Shown here piece after piece: positions 1 to 9,266 of a stretch of DNA of 64,000 bases. This stretch comes from Calothrix sp. 336/3 (GTDB lineage: Bacteria; Cyanobacteriota; Cyanobacteriia; Cyanobacteriales; Nostocaceae), in contig NZ_CP011382.1 in the NCBI RefSeq assembly GCF_000734895.2, positions 4,628,700 through 4,692,699 on the forward strand, in the 5' to 3' direction. A program made the translations under genes and the position numbers. The notes beneath the pieces were generated by a model. That model was not told where the DNA came from. It was given only the letters and a program-made list of their open reading frames with translations, and made no database searches. Numbering within the stretch: position 1 is the stretch's first letter; each line of letters begins with the position of its first letter.

Positions 1-1
1 A

Positions 2-976
2 GCTCGTCCCCAGATAGCCCAGCTTACCGAGTTAGGTTTAGTAGAGCTAACACGTAAACGCCAAGGTCAAAATATTTACGAACTATTTGGTCAAACTTGT
101 ACTACCTGCGGTGGTTTAGGTCATATAGTGCGTCTACCAGGAGAATCCGAGACAAAAATCCCTACTCCTTCAGAAGCTCCACCAGAACGTTTTGCCCCCT
201 TACCCCAGCGAGAACGAGAACCCAGATTACCTGTAACTCGTCTAGCAGAACCACGGGAAACCTATGAAGGATTTGGCGAAAGTTATGACAATGATTTAGA
301 AGTTACACCCTTAAATTTGGTCAATCATCCCAGTTACCAAGAAATTGGAGATGCCAGAAAACGCCGTACCCGTCGTAGTCGTATAGGAATAACTGGTGGT
401 AATGGCAAAGATGAACCACGAGTAATTACTCCCTTGGGACTACCCCATGATCCAGATATAGACTTAGACGTAGAGACTGATTTACCTGGAGTTGATATTC
501 CCACACCCACCTTAGGTAAAGTTGGTTGGGGTGAAAGAGGCGATCGCGCTAAAAGTTCGCGAGCTGATTTAATTAAACCAGTAGTAGAACCACCAGAAAT
601 TGTCTCAGTTGAGATGACGACTGATGAACAAGATGTTTACGCTCTTATGGGTGTATCTCCCCTGAAAAAAATAGAGCGGGAATTTAAAAATGAGAAATCA
701 GTCATCATTAATATAGTTCAACCTGGTCAAGTTCATTCCCCTGCTCCTGAAGTTGAGACACCCACTCCTGTTGTCAGTCAACCCATAGTCATTCGTAAAT
801 CAACTATCACCACCCCAGAACCAGAACCTGTTATTGTCGAAGTCAAGGAAGAGACTCCAGTTCAGGAGCCATCTCCAGTCATAGTCAACACCACTGAAGA
901 AACAGAGAGTAACACTGTTAGACGTCGTGTCCGTCGTCGTTCTTCCGCAGTCACAACAGATGAGACAGATGATTGA
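2..976 (+). CDS. rne: Ribonuclease E, C-terminal part (5' end outside window)
   Basis: The frame is open from base 2, so the gene begins before the window. The first visible residues (ARPQIAQLTELGLVELTRKR) match the end of the RNase E/G catalytic domain, and the CTTCGG motif about 35 residues in corresponds to the Zn-link that joins catalytic subunits. RNase E starts mRNA decay and processes structured RNAs. The rest is a low-complexity, Pro/Glu/Val-rich tail of the kind expected of an unstructured cyanobacterial RNase E C-terminus. It ends with an arginine cluster (RRRVRRRSSA) shortly before the stop, a position reported in Anabaena to bind PNPase. rnhB follows 30 bp downstream, so the two RNA-processing genes may be cotranscribed. 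Identification is firm; the catalytic core itself cannot be checked here. Confidence 0.93.
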   Translation, partial: ARPQIAQLTELGLVELTRKRQGQNIYELFGQTCTTCGGLGHIVRLPGESETKIPTPSEAPPERFAPLPQREREPRLPVTRLAEPRETYEGFGESYDNDLEVTPLNLVNHPSYQEIGDARKRRTRRSRIGITGGNGKDEPRVITPLGLPHDPDIDLDVETDLPGVDIPTPTLGKVGWGERGDRAKSSRADLIKPVVEPPEIVSVEMTTDEQDVYALMGVSPLKKIEREFKNEKSVIINIVQPGQVHSPAPEVETPTPVVSQPIVIRKSTITTPEPEPVIVEVKEETPVQEPSPVIVNTTEETESNTVRRRVRRRSSAVTTDETDD

Positions 977-1006
977 GATGTCAGCATGTCCTAGGAATAT
1001 TCTTTC

Positions 1007-1648
1007 ATGACAGTCAAAGGACAGAACCCAGGGAACTGGATAGAATTATCTGAAGATTTTTCGGGATATGTGGCAGGTATTGATGAAGTTGGACGAGGTG
1101 CATTGTTTGGTCCAGTTGTCGCAGCAGCTGTCATACTTCCCTATGATGCTTTGCCGGAACTGATAGCAGCTGGTATTAAAGATAGTAAAAAGCTGTCAAT
1201 CAATCGCAGAATCAACTTAGCAGCCAAAATATGTACAGCTGCCGTTGATTGGAAAATCGGTTTTGCTTCGACAGCAGAAATTGATCAGATAAATATCTTG
1301 CAGGCAACCTTGCTAGCAATGAAACGGGCTGTATTGAAGTTAAAAATGCAACCTCAGTTGTGCTTAGTTGATGGCAACCAGGAAATTAAAAATTTGCTGT
1401 TGCCGCAGCAAACTCTTGTCAAAGGAGAAGAGCGATCGCTCTCTATTGCTGCTGCTAGTATTGTTGCTAAAGTCTGGCGAGACGACTTGATCATACGTCT
1501 TGCCCGCAAGTATCCTATGTACGATTTACAAAGCAATAAAGGTTATGGTAGTCCTAAGCATCTTTTAGCATTGCAAACCTGTGGAGTATCACCCCTGCAC
1601 CGCAAGTCCTTTCATCCCTGCCAGATAAATTATTCTGTTGAGGTTTAA
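1007..1648 (+). CDS. rnhB: Ribonuclease HII
   Basis: RNase HII cleaves the RNA strand of RNA-DNA hybrids and starts removal of single ribonucleotides from DNA. The 213-residue protein has the family's N-terminal GIDEVGRG motif at residues 24-31 (acidic residues D26 and E27), a DSKKLS motif at 59-64 and the third catalytic aspartate in LVDGN (D122). The later SIAAASIVAKVWRD stretch is also typical of the family. Length is normal. It starts 30 bp after rne on the same strand, so it may share the rne transcript. The ATG at 1007 is the only reasonable start before the conserved core. Confidence 0.96.
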   Translation: MTVKGQNPGNWIELSEDFSGYVAGIDEVGRGALFGPVVAAAVILPYDALPELIAAGIKDSKKLSINRRINLAAKICTAAVDWKIGFASTAEIDQINILQATLLAMKRAVLKLKMQPQLCLVDGNQEIKNLLLPQQTLVKGEERSLSIAAASIVAKVWRDDLIIRLARKYPMYDLQSNKGYGSPKHLLALQTCGVSPLHRKSFHPCQINYSVEV

Positions 1649-1713
1649 TAGTATCTGTCCACTTGAACAGTTTTCAATCTATGTCTATCGTTTGGTAAGT
1701 TCAATAATCTTGC

Positions 1714-1783
1714 AATTTGCATATGATGTGTTTGTAAAAAACCTGTTAAAAGTAACATCTTCCTTACGTATCATATGCAAATT
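1714..1783. repeat. Perfect 14-bp inverted repeat
   Basis: AATTTGCATATGAT at 1714-1727 is matched by its exact reverse complement at 1770-1783, with 42 bases between. It lies 65 bases after the rnhB stop and just before the dispersed repeat at 1798. It could form a long AU-rich hairpin in the rne-rnhB transcript or be the ends of a small inserted element. No run of T follows the right arm, so it is not a typical terminator. Confidence 0.6.
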
Positions 1784-1797
1784 CTCTATAAAAACTT

Positions 1798-1926
1798 AAG
1801 TAGAACGGTTTAAATAATTCACGCTATGTCATTGCGAATGAAACGAAGTGAAATGAAGCAATCCCAAGGGTTATGCCGATTTTACCATCTGTTACATAGT
1901 TAGGTTTATTCTCACCGACTTACTTA
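1798..1926. repeat. Dispersed repeat, copy 1 (129 bp)
   Basis: Both flanks of this block recur nearly unchanged at 20679-20830: the left part beginning AAGTAGAACGG and the right part ending CTCACCGACTTACTTA. The middle of copy 1 is a short imperfect palindrome (ATTGCGAATGAAACGAAGTG ... GCAATC). In copy 2 this centre is replaced by a longer, GC-rich one. It has no coding capacity and looks like a non-autonomous intergenic repeat with a nested smaller repeat. Confidence 0.75.
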
Positions 1927-2151
1927 TGCATTGTTACAACAAGTGAAAGCTATAAAAGCTCTAAGTCTTTCCTTCTCCTGTTAGACATTTCTTCTCACAC
2001 TCAGTTGCTGTCAAAAACAAATAGTCTTGATACTGTCATTGTGACCCTTGGCTTCGCCATACTACATAAACTGTTAGCGTCTCGCAGAGAAGGAAAGTAA
2101 TGCCATTATCCTGAAATTACCGTGACAGAACGCAACTCGCTATCAGCTAGA

Positions 2152-2742
2152 TTAGACTTCTGGGTTAAGTATATTTAAGTCATGCTTATCTGAGGATAGG
2201 GAATTTTCTTGTATTTGACTATTCACCCAGAAGCGATAATCATTCAGTAGCTGATGTAATAATCTTTGCTTGATTGTCAGTAGGACACTTTTCAGTAAAC
2301 CATTGCCAGCAGTTTCAATAATTGGCTTCGGTGTTAAGGAAAATGGAGGAGGTAAATCTACTTGTACTTGCAAGTCTGCTTGACCTTTCAGACGAGTTTC
2401 CTGACCTGTTTCATAGGGTGATAGATACCCCTTTAAATTCAAATCAAATCGTTGGTTAATATACTCGATACCGAGAATTTCACAAGCTAGCGATCGCAAA
2501 TAAATAGTACTATTGTTTGCTGCCCAAACTCTCATATCTACAGTTGGTTGAATAGTTAAAGACAAAAAATTGAGAGGGCGCATTTTTAAGCGAAATATTT
2601 CATCTGAAAGTTGCTGAATTCTCGTCGAATCAACTAAGGAATGTACCAGACGCTGAGGTTGACGTAAATAGTGCTGAATTGGTATTGGATAGCGAGGAAC
2701 AGTAATTTCTACTGATTGCGAAGCGATAAACTGAGTGAGCAT
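2152..2742 (-). CDS. DUF1997 family protein
   Basis: A 196-residue protein that I recognise as the DUF1997 family, found in cyanobacteria and plastid-bearing organisms. The biochemical role is unknown. The sequence is mixed alpha/beta with no signal peptide or membrane segment. It has the family-like core around residues 45-150 (RLKMRPLNFLSLTIQPTVD, then a glycine/proline-rich stretch ending PPPFSLTPKPI) and a helical, Leu-rich end. It stands alone, convergent with rnhB and divergent from pheA across 537 bp. The ATG at 2742 gives the expected length. Confidence 0.75.
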   Translation of the reverse strand: MLTQFIASQSVEITVPRYPIPIQHYLRQPQRLVHSLVDSTRIQQLSDEIFRLKMRPLNFLSLTIQPTVDMRVWAANNSTIYLRSLACEILGIEYINQRFDLNLKGYLSPYETGQETRLKGQADLQVQVDLPPPFSLTPKPIIETAGNGLLKSVLLTIKQRLLHQLLNDYRFWVNSQIQENSLSSDKHDLNILNPEV

Positions 2743-3279
2743 AGGTAAACCAAAATAATTGTTTTATAATTTTCTGATTGTCTTTATCATCTCATTTTTA
2801 TTGAAGATAAATATGTACACAAATTATAATTCTTATTATATAGATAAATTGAGTTGAGATGATATTTACAGCTACCTTCTGTGGGATATAAATACAAGAC
2901 CTAGACGAACCAGAGTTAAAACCTTTTTTACGTAACAGCCATTAATTAATCGTTTTAGGCAAGTTTAAAATTATACGCAAAATCAGATTGAATAAATATA
3001 CTCTCAAACCTAAGTTCAAACTACTATCTAGTAATCAAACAACTTCAATTAGGAAAATTAAATTACTTATCTATTTGGGGTAATATCAGAGCTAGGATGA
3101 ATAAACAGATTCACATATTAAATTGATTCCTAACAACTTGCGAGGAAAATTCTAGACAGAAAAATAATTATAAAATCTGGATATGAATTTGTACTAAAAA
3201 TATATTTTGTAGATATTCTACACTAAATACTCTATCATTCCGATGAGCAGAAATTAAAATCTGAATCAAGACTATAAAC
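2743..3279. other. AT-rich intergenic region before pheA
   Basis: This is the divergent spacer between the DUF1997 gene and pheA. It is strongly AT-rich with no open frame of note, no clear hairpin terminator and no recognised repeat. It must hold the promoters of both genes, but I cannot place them with confidence. Confidence 0.5.
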
Positions 3280-4191
3280 ATGACTCTATCTATTGCACAT
3301 TTGGGACCTCCTGGAACCTATTCAGAGCAAGCAGCAATTCTCTATGCTGAGTTGCTAGCATCTAACAGCAAGCAAAAAACCCTATTATGTCCCTATCCCA
3401 GTATTGCTCAGTCGCTACGTGCAGTTGCAGAAAATCAAGTCAACTTAGCTGTTGTACCAGTGGAAAATTCTATTGAGGGTGGTGTGACAATGACTCTAGA
3501 TGCTATGTGGCAACTAGATAGTTTACACATTCAGTTGGCATTGATTATGCCAATAGTCCATACACTTGTGTCTTGTGCTAGTAGTATACAAGAGATTAAA
3601 ACTGTATATTCCCATCCCCAAGGTTTGGCACAATGTCAAAAATGGCTAGAACAATTTTTACCTAATGTCCAATTAATCCCCATAAACTCAACGACAGAAG
3701 CCTTGATAGGATTGAGAGAAGATATTACTGCTGCCAGCATCTCTCCCCAACGTGGGGCACAGTTATACGATTTACCAATATTAGCTTATGGTATCAATGA
3801 TTACCCAGAAAATTGCACTCGTTTTTGGGTTGTTAGTCAAGGTAATTTAGCGATCGCCGAGGGGAGTTCTTACCGAAACATTGCCCAACCTATAATTGAT
3901 AACTCTAGCCGTTATACGTCTTTGGCTTTTACTGTACCAGCAAATGTACCAGGAGCTTTAGTAAAACCATTGCAAGTATTTGCCCATCTGAATATTAATC
4001 TCAGTCGTATTGAATCTCGTCCCACTAAGCGATCACTAGGTGAGTATCTGTTTTTTGTTGACTTAGAAGCAGATGAGAATAGGTTACCCATGCAGTCAGC
4101 TTTACGCGAATTACAGGGTTACACAGAGGTTTTAAAAATTTTTGGTTGTTATCAAGTTTTAGAAATTAACCCGCCAGCAATGGTTAAGTAA
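3280..4191 (+). CDS. pheA: Prephenate dehydratase
   Basis: Converts prephenate to phenylpyruvate in phenylalanine synthesis. The N-terminal periplasmic-binding-like dehydratase domain (about 4-188) carries LGPPGTYSEQAA at 8-19, VPVENSIEGGV at 59-69 and the catalytic TRF motif at 180-182. An ACT domain (about 214-290) follows, with the ESRP motif at 245-248 that takes part in feedback binding of phenylalanine. There is no fused chorismate mutase, so this is the monofunctional form, and 303 residues is a usual length. It is convergent with the next gene, with a hairpin terminator between the two. Confidence 0.96.
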   Translation: MTLSIAHLGPPGTYSEQAAILYAELLASNSKQKTLLCPYPSIAQSLRAVAENQVNLAVVPVENSIEGGVTMTLDAMWQLDSLHIQLALIMPIVHTLVSCASSIQEIKTVYSHPQGLAQCQKWLEQFLPNVQLIPINSTTEALIGLREDITAASISPQRGAQLYDLPILAYGINDYPENCTRFWVVSQGNLAIAEGSSYRNIAQPIIDNSSRYTSLAFTVPANVPGALVKPLQVFAHLNINLSRIESRPTKRSLGEYLFFVDLEADENRLPMQSALRELQGYTEVLKIFGCYQVLEINPPAMVK

Positions 4192-4214
4192 TAAGTGATG
4201 GATGCTCAATACTG

Positions 4215-4248
4215 AGTACTGAATGCTATCGAGTTATCACTCAGTACT
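4215..4248. terminator. Hairpin terminator between convergent genes
   Basis: An 8-bp stem (AGTACTGA at 4215-4222 with TCAGTACT at 4241-4248) is followed by TTT, 23 bases after the pheA stop and just before the 3' end of the opposite gene. It is AT-rich and of moderate strength. Confidence 0.55.
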
Positions 4249-4261
4249 TTTAAGTATATAC

Positions 4262-4912
4262 TTACAACTTTTGATTAAAAGTATCTTTGAGGACAGTACG
4301 AGCAGCCAGATGATTACGGGTAGAGGTCAGAATTTCCGACTCTCGCTCTAGACGCAGGGCTGTATCTTGCAGTTCTAATAATGCTTGTTGTTCGTGAGGA
4401 ACACCATATAGATTACTTGCTACCCAGTAGGATAACTCTGTGGGCAAGTCTGGCAAGTCTTCAGGCAATTCAATTTTCTGCTCTGTCAGCTTAGCCGATA
4501 GATGGACAACATCTCGTAATAGCTGCTCTACTTCCGTGGCTAAAGGGTATAAATCTTTTGTGGGTATTTCGTCTTCAATCCACTCTACTAAACCGACACG
4601 GTAAGGTTTTTCTCGAACATATTCGAGAACACGAAATCTTTGTTGTCCCAGGGTGAACATTTTGATTCTGTCGTCTGGTAACTTTTGATGGTGGACGATT
4701 TCTGCACAACAGCCGATGTTGGCAATTGTTCCTTGAACCGGATCGAACATGAGTACACCAAACCTGCGATCGCCCTCCAGAATTGTGTTCATCATAATTC
4801 GGTAACGAAACTCAAAAACATGGAGAGGAAGTGGTCTAGTGGGAAATAGAACTACTTCCGGTAACGGGAACAGAGGTAGTTCACGAACAGCAATTTTAGA
4901 GGAGGATGCCAT
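4262..4912 (-). CDS. Lon N-terminal (substrate-binding) domain protein
   Basis: A stand-alone relative of the N-terminal substrate-binding domain of Lon protease, a PUA-like fold without ATPase or protease parts. It starts with the family pattern LPLFPLPEVVLFPTRPLPLHVFE, followed by YRIMMNTILEGDRRFGV, then a helical end. Such proteins are common in cyanobacteria; the role is unknown and adaptor or chaperone activity is only a guess. I place the start at the ATG at 4912, preceded by AAGGTGAC, rather than at the in-frame GTG at 4918 that overlaps this ribosome-binding sequence. It lies downstream of rpsJ on the same strand with a 236-bp gap. Confidence 0.85.
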   Translation of the reverse strand: MASSSKIAVRELPLFPLPEVVLFPTRPLPLHVFEFRYRIMMNTILEGDRRFGVLMFDPVQGTIANIGCCAEIVHHQKLPDDRIKMFTLGQQRFRVLEYVREKPYRVGLVEWIEDEIPTKDLYPLATEVEQLLRDVVHLSAKLTEQKIELPEDLPDLPTELSYWVASNLYGVPHEQQALLELQDTALRLERESEILTSTRNHLAARTVLKDTFNQKL

Positions 4913-5148
4913 TGTCACCTTAGTATAAATTTAATTTTAAAATCTGTAATTCTTTACTTTTCTCCCGTATGCTAATTCCATCTTATCATTTTGTTTCCCA
5001 GTAATTAGGAAACCCTGGGTTCGATTTCTCCAGGGTAATGTCAATATTCAAACACAAGACAATAGGCAAAGATGTAGTATCCATTAGTCATAATCAACTA
5101 ATCACACTCCCTTACCTATTTTCTCTTTGAGCAATAGCGATTGACTAA

Positions 5149-5466
5149 TTACAACTTCACCTCAATATCTACACCCGATGGCAAGTCTAACTTCATCAAC
5201 GCATCAATGGTTTTCGAGGAAGGCTGGTAGATATCGATAATCCGACGGTGGGTGCGGGTTTCAAAATGCTCACGGGAGTCTTTATCTACGTGGGGCGATC
5301 GCAATACGCAATAAATCCGACGTTTTGTCGGTAAAGGAATTGGACCGATAGCAGTGGCATTAGTCCGATTTGCAGTGTCTACAATCTTCTCACAGGAGGT
5401 ATCAAGTAAACGACGGTCAAAAGCTTGCAAACGAATTCTGATTTTTTGTTGTTGTAGAGTAGCCAT
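5149..5466 (-). CDS. rpsJ: 30S ribosomal protein S10
   Basis: S10 is a small-subunit protein that also acts in transcription antitermination as NusE. The 105-residue sequence begins QQKIRIRLQAFDRRLLD and contains the conserved GPIPLPTKRR loop, followed by RTHRRIIDIYQPS. Length is normal. In cyanobacteria rpsJ typically sits after tuf at the end of the str cluster rather than at the head of the S10 operon, and that arrangement is seen here. It is 468 bp from tuf, behind a hairpin terminator, so it probably also has its own promoter. Confidence 0.97.
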   Translation of the reverse strand: MATLQQQKIRIRLQAFDRRLLDTSCEKIVDTANRTNATAIGPIPLPTKRRIYCVLRSPHVDKDSREHFETRTHRRIIDIYQPSSKTIDALMKLDLPSGVDIEVKL

Positions 5467-5934
5467 CTTAAATTTTCCTGGTTCTGGATTACTTGTAGGG
5501 GCGAAGATTAGAAGTTAGAGGCGAGAATTTCAAAATACCTGTTTCTGATTCTGAGCCTCTAGGCTTTAATCCCTGAAACGATGTCAAGAAGTTTAATAGT
5601 TAAGAGTGATAAGAAAATTAGCCACTCTGCTATGGTCGATGCTCCACGTGGTCAATGCTTCACAAGGAATCGCGGAGGGCGATCGCTAAAACAAGAATTG
5701 TGTTATGTCACTATCTTCAATTCTTTGACGTTTGAGACTTTTGCAACCACAATGGAAAACATTCTGAGTACAGATGAAACAATTAAACTTGAATCATTGC
5801 AAATGCTTTACAGGAGCAAATTTTCGATTCCCAATCGCTATAACTTCTTTGTTGGATGTCGAAGCTTCAGTGAAAAGAGCAGAGTGGAATTATACCATCT
5901 CTGCTCTTCAATTAATTGTTAAAGTTGCCAGGTG
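5467..5934. other. Intergenic region between tuf and rpsJ
   Basis: A 468-bp gap within an otherwise codirectional cluster. It contains the hairpin at 5876-5907 just after the tuf stop. Open frames here on the plus strand show no family resemblance and overlap tuf antisense, so I do not call them genes. An rpsJ promoter or leader is expected here but not resolved. Confidence 0.5.
5876..5907 (-). terminator. Hairpin after tuf
   Basis: A perfect 9-bp stem (AGAGCAGAG at 5876-5884 with CTCTGCTCT at 5899-5907) and a 14-base loop lie 28 bases after the tuf stop. Read on the minus strand, TTTT follows. It probably terminates or attenuates the fusA-tuf transcript. Confidence 0.6.
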
Positions 5935-7164
5935 TTACTTCAAAATTTTCGAGACAACACCGGCACCGATGGTGCGACCACCTTCACGAATCGCAAAGCG
6001 CATACCTTGCTCAATAGCGATCGCGTTAATCAATTCTACTGTCATCTTAATCCGGTCTCCGGGCATGACCATTTCTGCGGCACTACCGTCATCAGCAGTA
6101 AAGCTTTTAATGGTACCGGTAACATCAGTTGTCCGCACATAGAACTGAGGACGATATCCAGAGAAGAAAGGAGTCTTCCGACCACCTTCTTTCTCTGTTA
6201 AAACGTAAACTTCACCTTCAAATTCGGTATGAGGAGTAATAGAACCGGGTTTAGCTAATACCATTCCCCGTTCAATATCTTCTTTCTTTAGACCACGCAG
6301 GAGTACACCCGCATTGTCTCCAGCCATCCCTTCTTCGAGACTCTTTTTGAACATCTCGATACCAGTAACAGTGGTAGCACGGGTTGTTTTAATCCCTACT
6401 AACTCAACGTTGTCCCCAACCTTGACTCGACCACGTTCAATCCGTCCAGTTGCCACTGTACCCCGACCAGAGATGGAGAAAACGTCTTCAACCGCCATCA
6501 AGAAAGGTTTGTCAACGTCACGCTCTGGGGTGGGAATGTAGGCGTCTACAGCATCCATAAGTTCGTAGATTTTATCTACCCACTTGTTGTCGCCACGCTG
6601 GGTTTTGGGATTAGCTGCCATGTGTTCTAGGGCTTGCAAACCAGAACCTTTGATAATGGGGATGTCATCACCAGGGAAATCATAACTAGAAAGGAGTTCA
6701 CGTACTTCCAATTCTACGAGTTCCAGTAGTTCTTCATCATCCACCATGTCTTCTTTGTTCAAGAAAACAACAAGGCTTGGTACACCAACTTGCTTCGCTA
6801 ACAGAATGTGTTCACGAGTTTGGGGCATGGGTCCATCAGCAGCAGAACACACTAGGATACCGCCATCCATTTGAGCAGCACCAGTAATCATGTTCTTCAC
6901 ATAGTCAGCGTGTCCTGGACAGTCCACGTGGGCATAGTGACGATTGGTGGTTTCATACTCTACGTGAGCAGTGTTGATGGTAATACCCCGTGCTTTTTCT
7001 TCGGGGGCAGCATCAATCTGGTCATAGGCTTTTGCTTGAGCCTGACCCAACGCAGCCAAAGTCATGGTGATTGCTGCTGTCAATGTTGTCTTACCATGGT
7101 CTACGTGACCAATAGTACCAATGTTTACGTGAGGTTTCGTCCTTTCAAACTTTGCGCGTGCCAT
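5935..7164 (-). CDS. tuf: Elongation factor Tu
   Basis: The GTPase that brings aminoacyl-tRNA to the ribosome. G-domain motifs are GHVDHGKT (19-26), DCPGH (80-84) and NKED (135-138), followed by the two beta-barrel domains, with GRGTVATGRIERG marking domain 2. Its 409 residues match cyanobacterial EF-Tu. It follows fusA by 23 bp and is surely cotranscribed with it. The frame is intact and near-identical to the family as I know it. Confidence 0.99.
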   Translation of the reverse strand: MARAKFERTKPHVNIGTIGHVDHGKTTLTAAITMTLAALGQAQAKAYDQIDAAPEEKARGITINTAHVEYETTNRHYAHVDCPGHADYVKNMITGAAQMDGGILVCSAADGPMPQTREHILLAKQVGVPSLVVFLNKEDMVDDEELLELVELEVRELLSSYDFPGDDIPIIKGSGLQALEHMAANPKTQRGDNKWVDKIYELMDAVDAYIPTPERDVDKPFLMAVEDVFSISGRGTVATGRIERGRVKVGDNVELVGIKTTRATTVTGIEMFKKSLEEGMAGDNAGVLLRGLKKEDIERGMVLAKPGSITPHTEFEGEVYVLTEKEGGRKTPFFSGYRPQFYVRTTDVTGTIKSFTADDGSAAEMVMPGDRIKMTVELINAIAIEQGMRFAIREGGRTIGAGVVSKILK

Positions 7165-7187
7165 GAATACTCGTTTCCTTTATCTAA

Positions 7188-9266
7188 CTAAGCGTTCCCT
7201 TTGCTTTTAGCAATAATCGCCTCAGCTACGTTGCGAGGCACTTCTTCGTAGTGGCTAAACTCCATAGAGAAGATGCCCCGACCTTGGGTCTTTGACCGAA
7301 TATCAGTGGCGTAGCCAAACATTTCTGCCAGTGGTACCTTCGCTGTGACTTTGGCAAGACCCTGCTCAGAGCCCATCCCTTCAATTTGCCCACGACGGGA
7401 GTTGAGGTCACCCATTACGTCTCCTAGGAAGTTTTCGGGAACTTCCACCTCGACTTTCATCATGGGTTCCAACAATACGGGAGAAGCCTTCAGTACAGCT
7501 TCTTTCATCGCCATAGAACCAGCGATTTTGAAAGCCATTTCTGAAGAGTCTACATCATGATATGAGCCATCAACTAAAGTTGCTTTGACATCTATCAGAG
7601 GATAGCCCGCCAGCACGCCAGATTCACAACTTTCTTTCATGCCGGCTTCTGCTGGACCTACATATTCTTTGGGTACAGAACCACCGACAATCTTAGAAAC
7701 AAATTCAAATCCGCTTCCTGGTTCTCCTGGGGCTAGGTCAATCACAACGTGACCATACTGACCTTTACCACCACTTTGACGGATAAATTTACCTTCAATT
7801 CTGTTGACGGCTTTACGAATTGTTTCACGGTAAGCTACCTGTGGTGCACCCACGTTTGCTTCTACCTTGAATTCACGTAACATCCGGTCTACAAGAATTT
7901 CCAGGTGCAACTCACCCATACCTGCAATTACGGTTTGGTTGGTTTCTGGATCGACATTCACACGGAAAGTCGGATCTTCTTCCGAAAGTGCTTGCAGTGC
8001 TTTGGACAGCTTGTCCATGTCGTTCTTGGTTTTGGGTTCTACCGCTACCGAGATTACGGGTTCTGGAATAAATAGTGATTCCAAAATGACTGCGGCACCT
8101 TCATCACAGAGGGTATCACCTGTTAAGGTGTCTTTTAACCCTACTGCTGCCCCTAAATCTCCTGCTCTGAGTTCGTCTACGTCTTGACGGTCATCTGCTT
8201 TCAATACTACGAGGCGAGAAATTCGCTCTTTCTTATTTTTCGTGGCATTGAGAACATAACTGCCCTTCTTCAAAACACCCGAATAGACTCGAACAAAGGT
8301 CAGACGACCATAGGGGTCTGCCATAATCTTGAACGCAAGGGCTGCTAGTGGTTCAGAATCATTGGCATGACGCTCTACCACATCCCCATTGGGAAGTGTT
8401 CCTTGGATAGGAGGTACATCAATGGGCGCTGGTAAATAATCTACCACTGCATCCAACATCAGCTGTACGCCTTTGTTTTTGAAGGCGGAACCACAAAGCA
8501 TGGGGACAATACTGCCAGTGATAGTGCCTTTACGTAAAGCAGCACGAACCTCTTCTTCGGTGAGTTCTTCACCTTCAAAGTACTTGTTCATCAATTCGTC
8601 ACTAGTTTCAGCAACTGCTTCTACTAGCTTGCTGCGGTACTCTTGGGCTATCTCTTGCATATCGGCAGGAATATCTTCTTCTTTAATATCCGTGCCTTTA
8701 TCATTGGTATAAATAAATGCTTTCATCCGCACTAAGTCTACCAATCCAAGAAATTCGCTTTCTGCACCAATGGGTAGTTGGATAGGAACTGCATTTGCCC
8801 GCAGGCGATCGCGTACTTGTTCGTAAACTTTATAAAAATTCGCACCTGTACGATCCATCTTATTCACGAAGACGAAACGTGGCACTTTATAGCGGTCAGC
8901 TTGTCGCCAGACGGTTTCTGTTTGTGGTTGCACACCACCGACAGAACACAATACTGTGATTACACCATCTAATACCCGCATGGAACGCTCAACTTCAATA
9001 GTGAAGTCTACGTGTCCTGGAGTATCAATAATGTTAATTTGGTGATCTCTCCAACTGGTACTGATTGCTGCCGCAGTAATGGTGATACCCCGCTCCCGCT
9101 CCTGTTCCATCCAGTCGGTTACGGCTGTTCCTTCGTGAACTTCACCAATTTTATGAACTACACCAGAGTAAAATAATATTCTCTCTGTAGTTGTTGTTTT
9201 GCCCGCATCTATATGCGCCGCAATACCGATATTGCGTACTCTCTCTAGCGGGTTAGTACGTGCCAC
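7188..9266 (-). CDS. fusA: Elongation factor G
   Basis: The translocation GTPase of the ribosome. The G domain shows AHIDAGKT (17-24), then DTPGHVDF and NKMDR, and the switch region ERERGITI is intact. Domains II-V follow to residue 692, with the usual GQYGHV motif in domain IV. The C-terminus and length are normal. It sits between rpsG (166 bp upstream, with a strong hairpin in the gap) and tuf (23 bp downstream). Confidence 0.99.
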   Translation of the reverse strand: MARTNPLERVRNIGIAAHIDAGKTTTTERILFYSGVVHKIGEVHEGTAVTDWMEQERERGITITAAAISTSWRDHQINIIDTPGHVDFTIEVERSMRVLDGVITVLCSVGGVQPQTETVWRQADRYKVPRFVFVNKMDRTGANFYKVYEQVRDRLRANAVPIQLPIGAESEFLGLVDLVRMKAFIYTNDKGTDIKEEDIPADMQEIAQEYRSKLVEAVAETSDELMNKYFEGEELTEEEVRAALRKGTITGSIVPMLCGSAFKNKGVQLMLDAVVDYLPAPIDVPPIQGTLPNGDVVERHANDSEPLAALAFKIMADPYGRLTFVRVYSGVLKKGSYVLNATKNKKERISRLVVLKADDRQDVDELRAGDLGAAVGLKDTLTGDTLCDEGAAVILESLFIPEPVISVAVEPKTKNDMDKLSKALQALSEEDPTFRVNVDPETNQTVIAGMGELHLEILVDRMLREFKVEANVGAPQVAYRETIRKAVNRIEGKFIRQSGGKGQYGHVVIDLAPGEPGSGFEFVSKIVGGSVPKEYVGPAEAGMKESCESGVLAGYPLIDVKATLVDGSYHDVDSSEMAFKIAGSMAMKEAVLKASPVLLEPMMKVEVEVPENFLGDVMGDLNSRRGQIEGMGSEQGLAKVTAKVPLAEMFGYATDIRSKTQGRGIFSMEFSHYEEVPRNVAEAIIAKSKGNA

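Larger units (their letters stand above)
1649..2151. other. Intergenic region with repeats, rnhB to DUF1997 gene
   Basis: No credible gene is seen. It contains a perfect 14-bp inverted repeat (1714-1727 with 1770-1783) directly before one copy of a dispersed repeat (1798-1926). Further on there are short GC-rich snippets with small palindromes (around 2045-2100) of the type common in filamentous cyanobacterial spacers. Confidence 0.6.

Noticed and set aside
5581..6201. Open frames on the plus strand over the tuf 3' end and the tuf-rpsJ gap
   Set aside because: They are antisense to tuf or in a noncoding gap, with no family resemblance and no ribosome-binding site.
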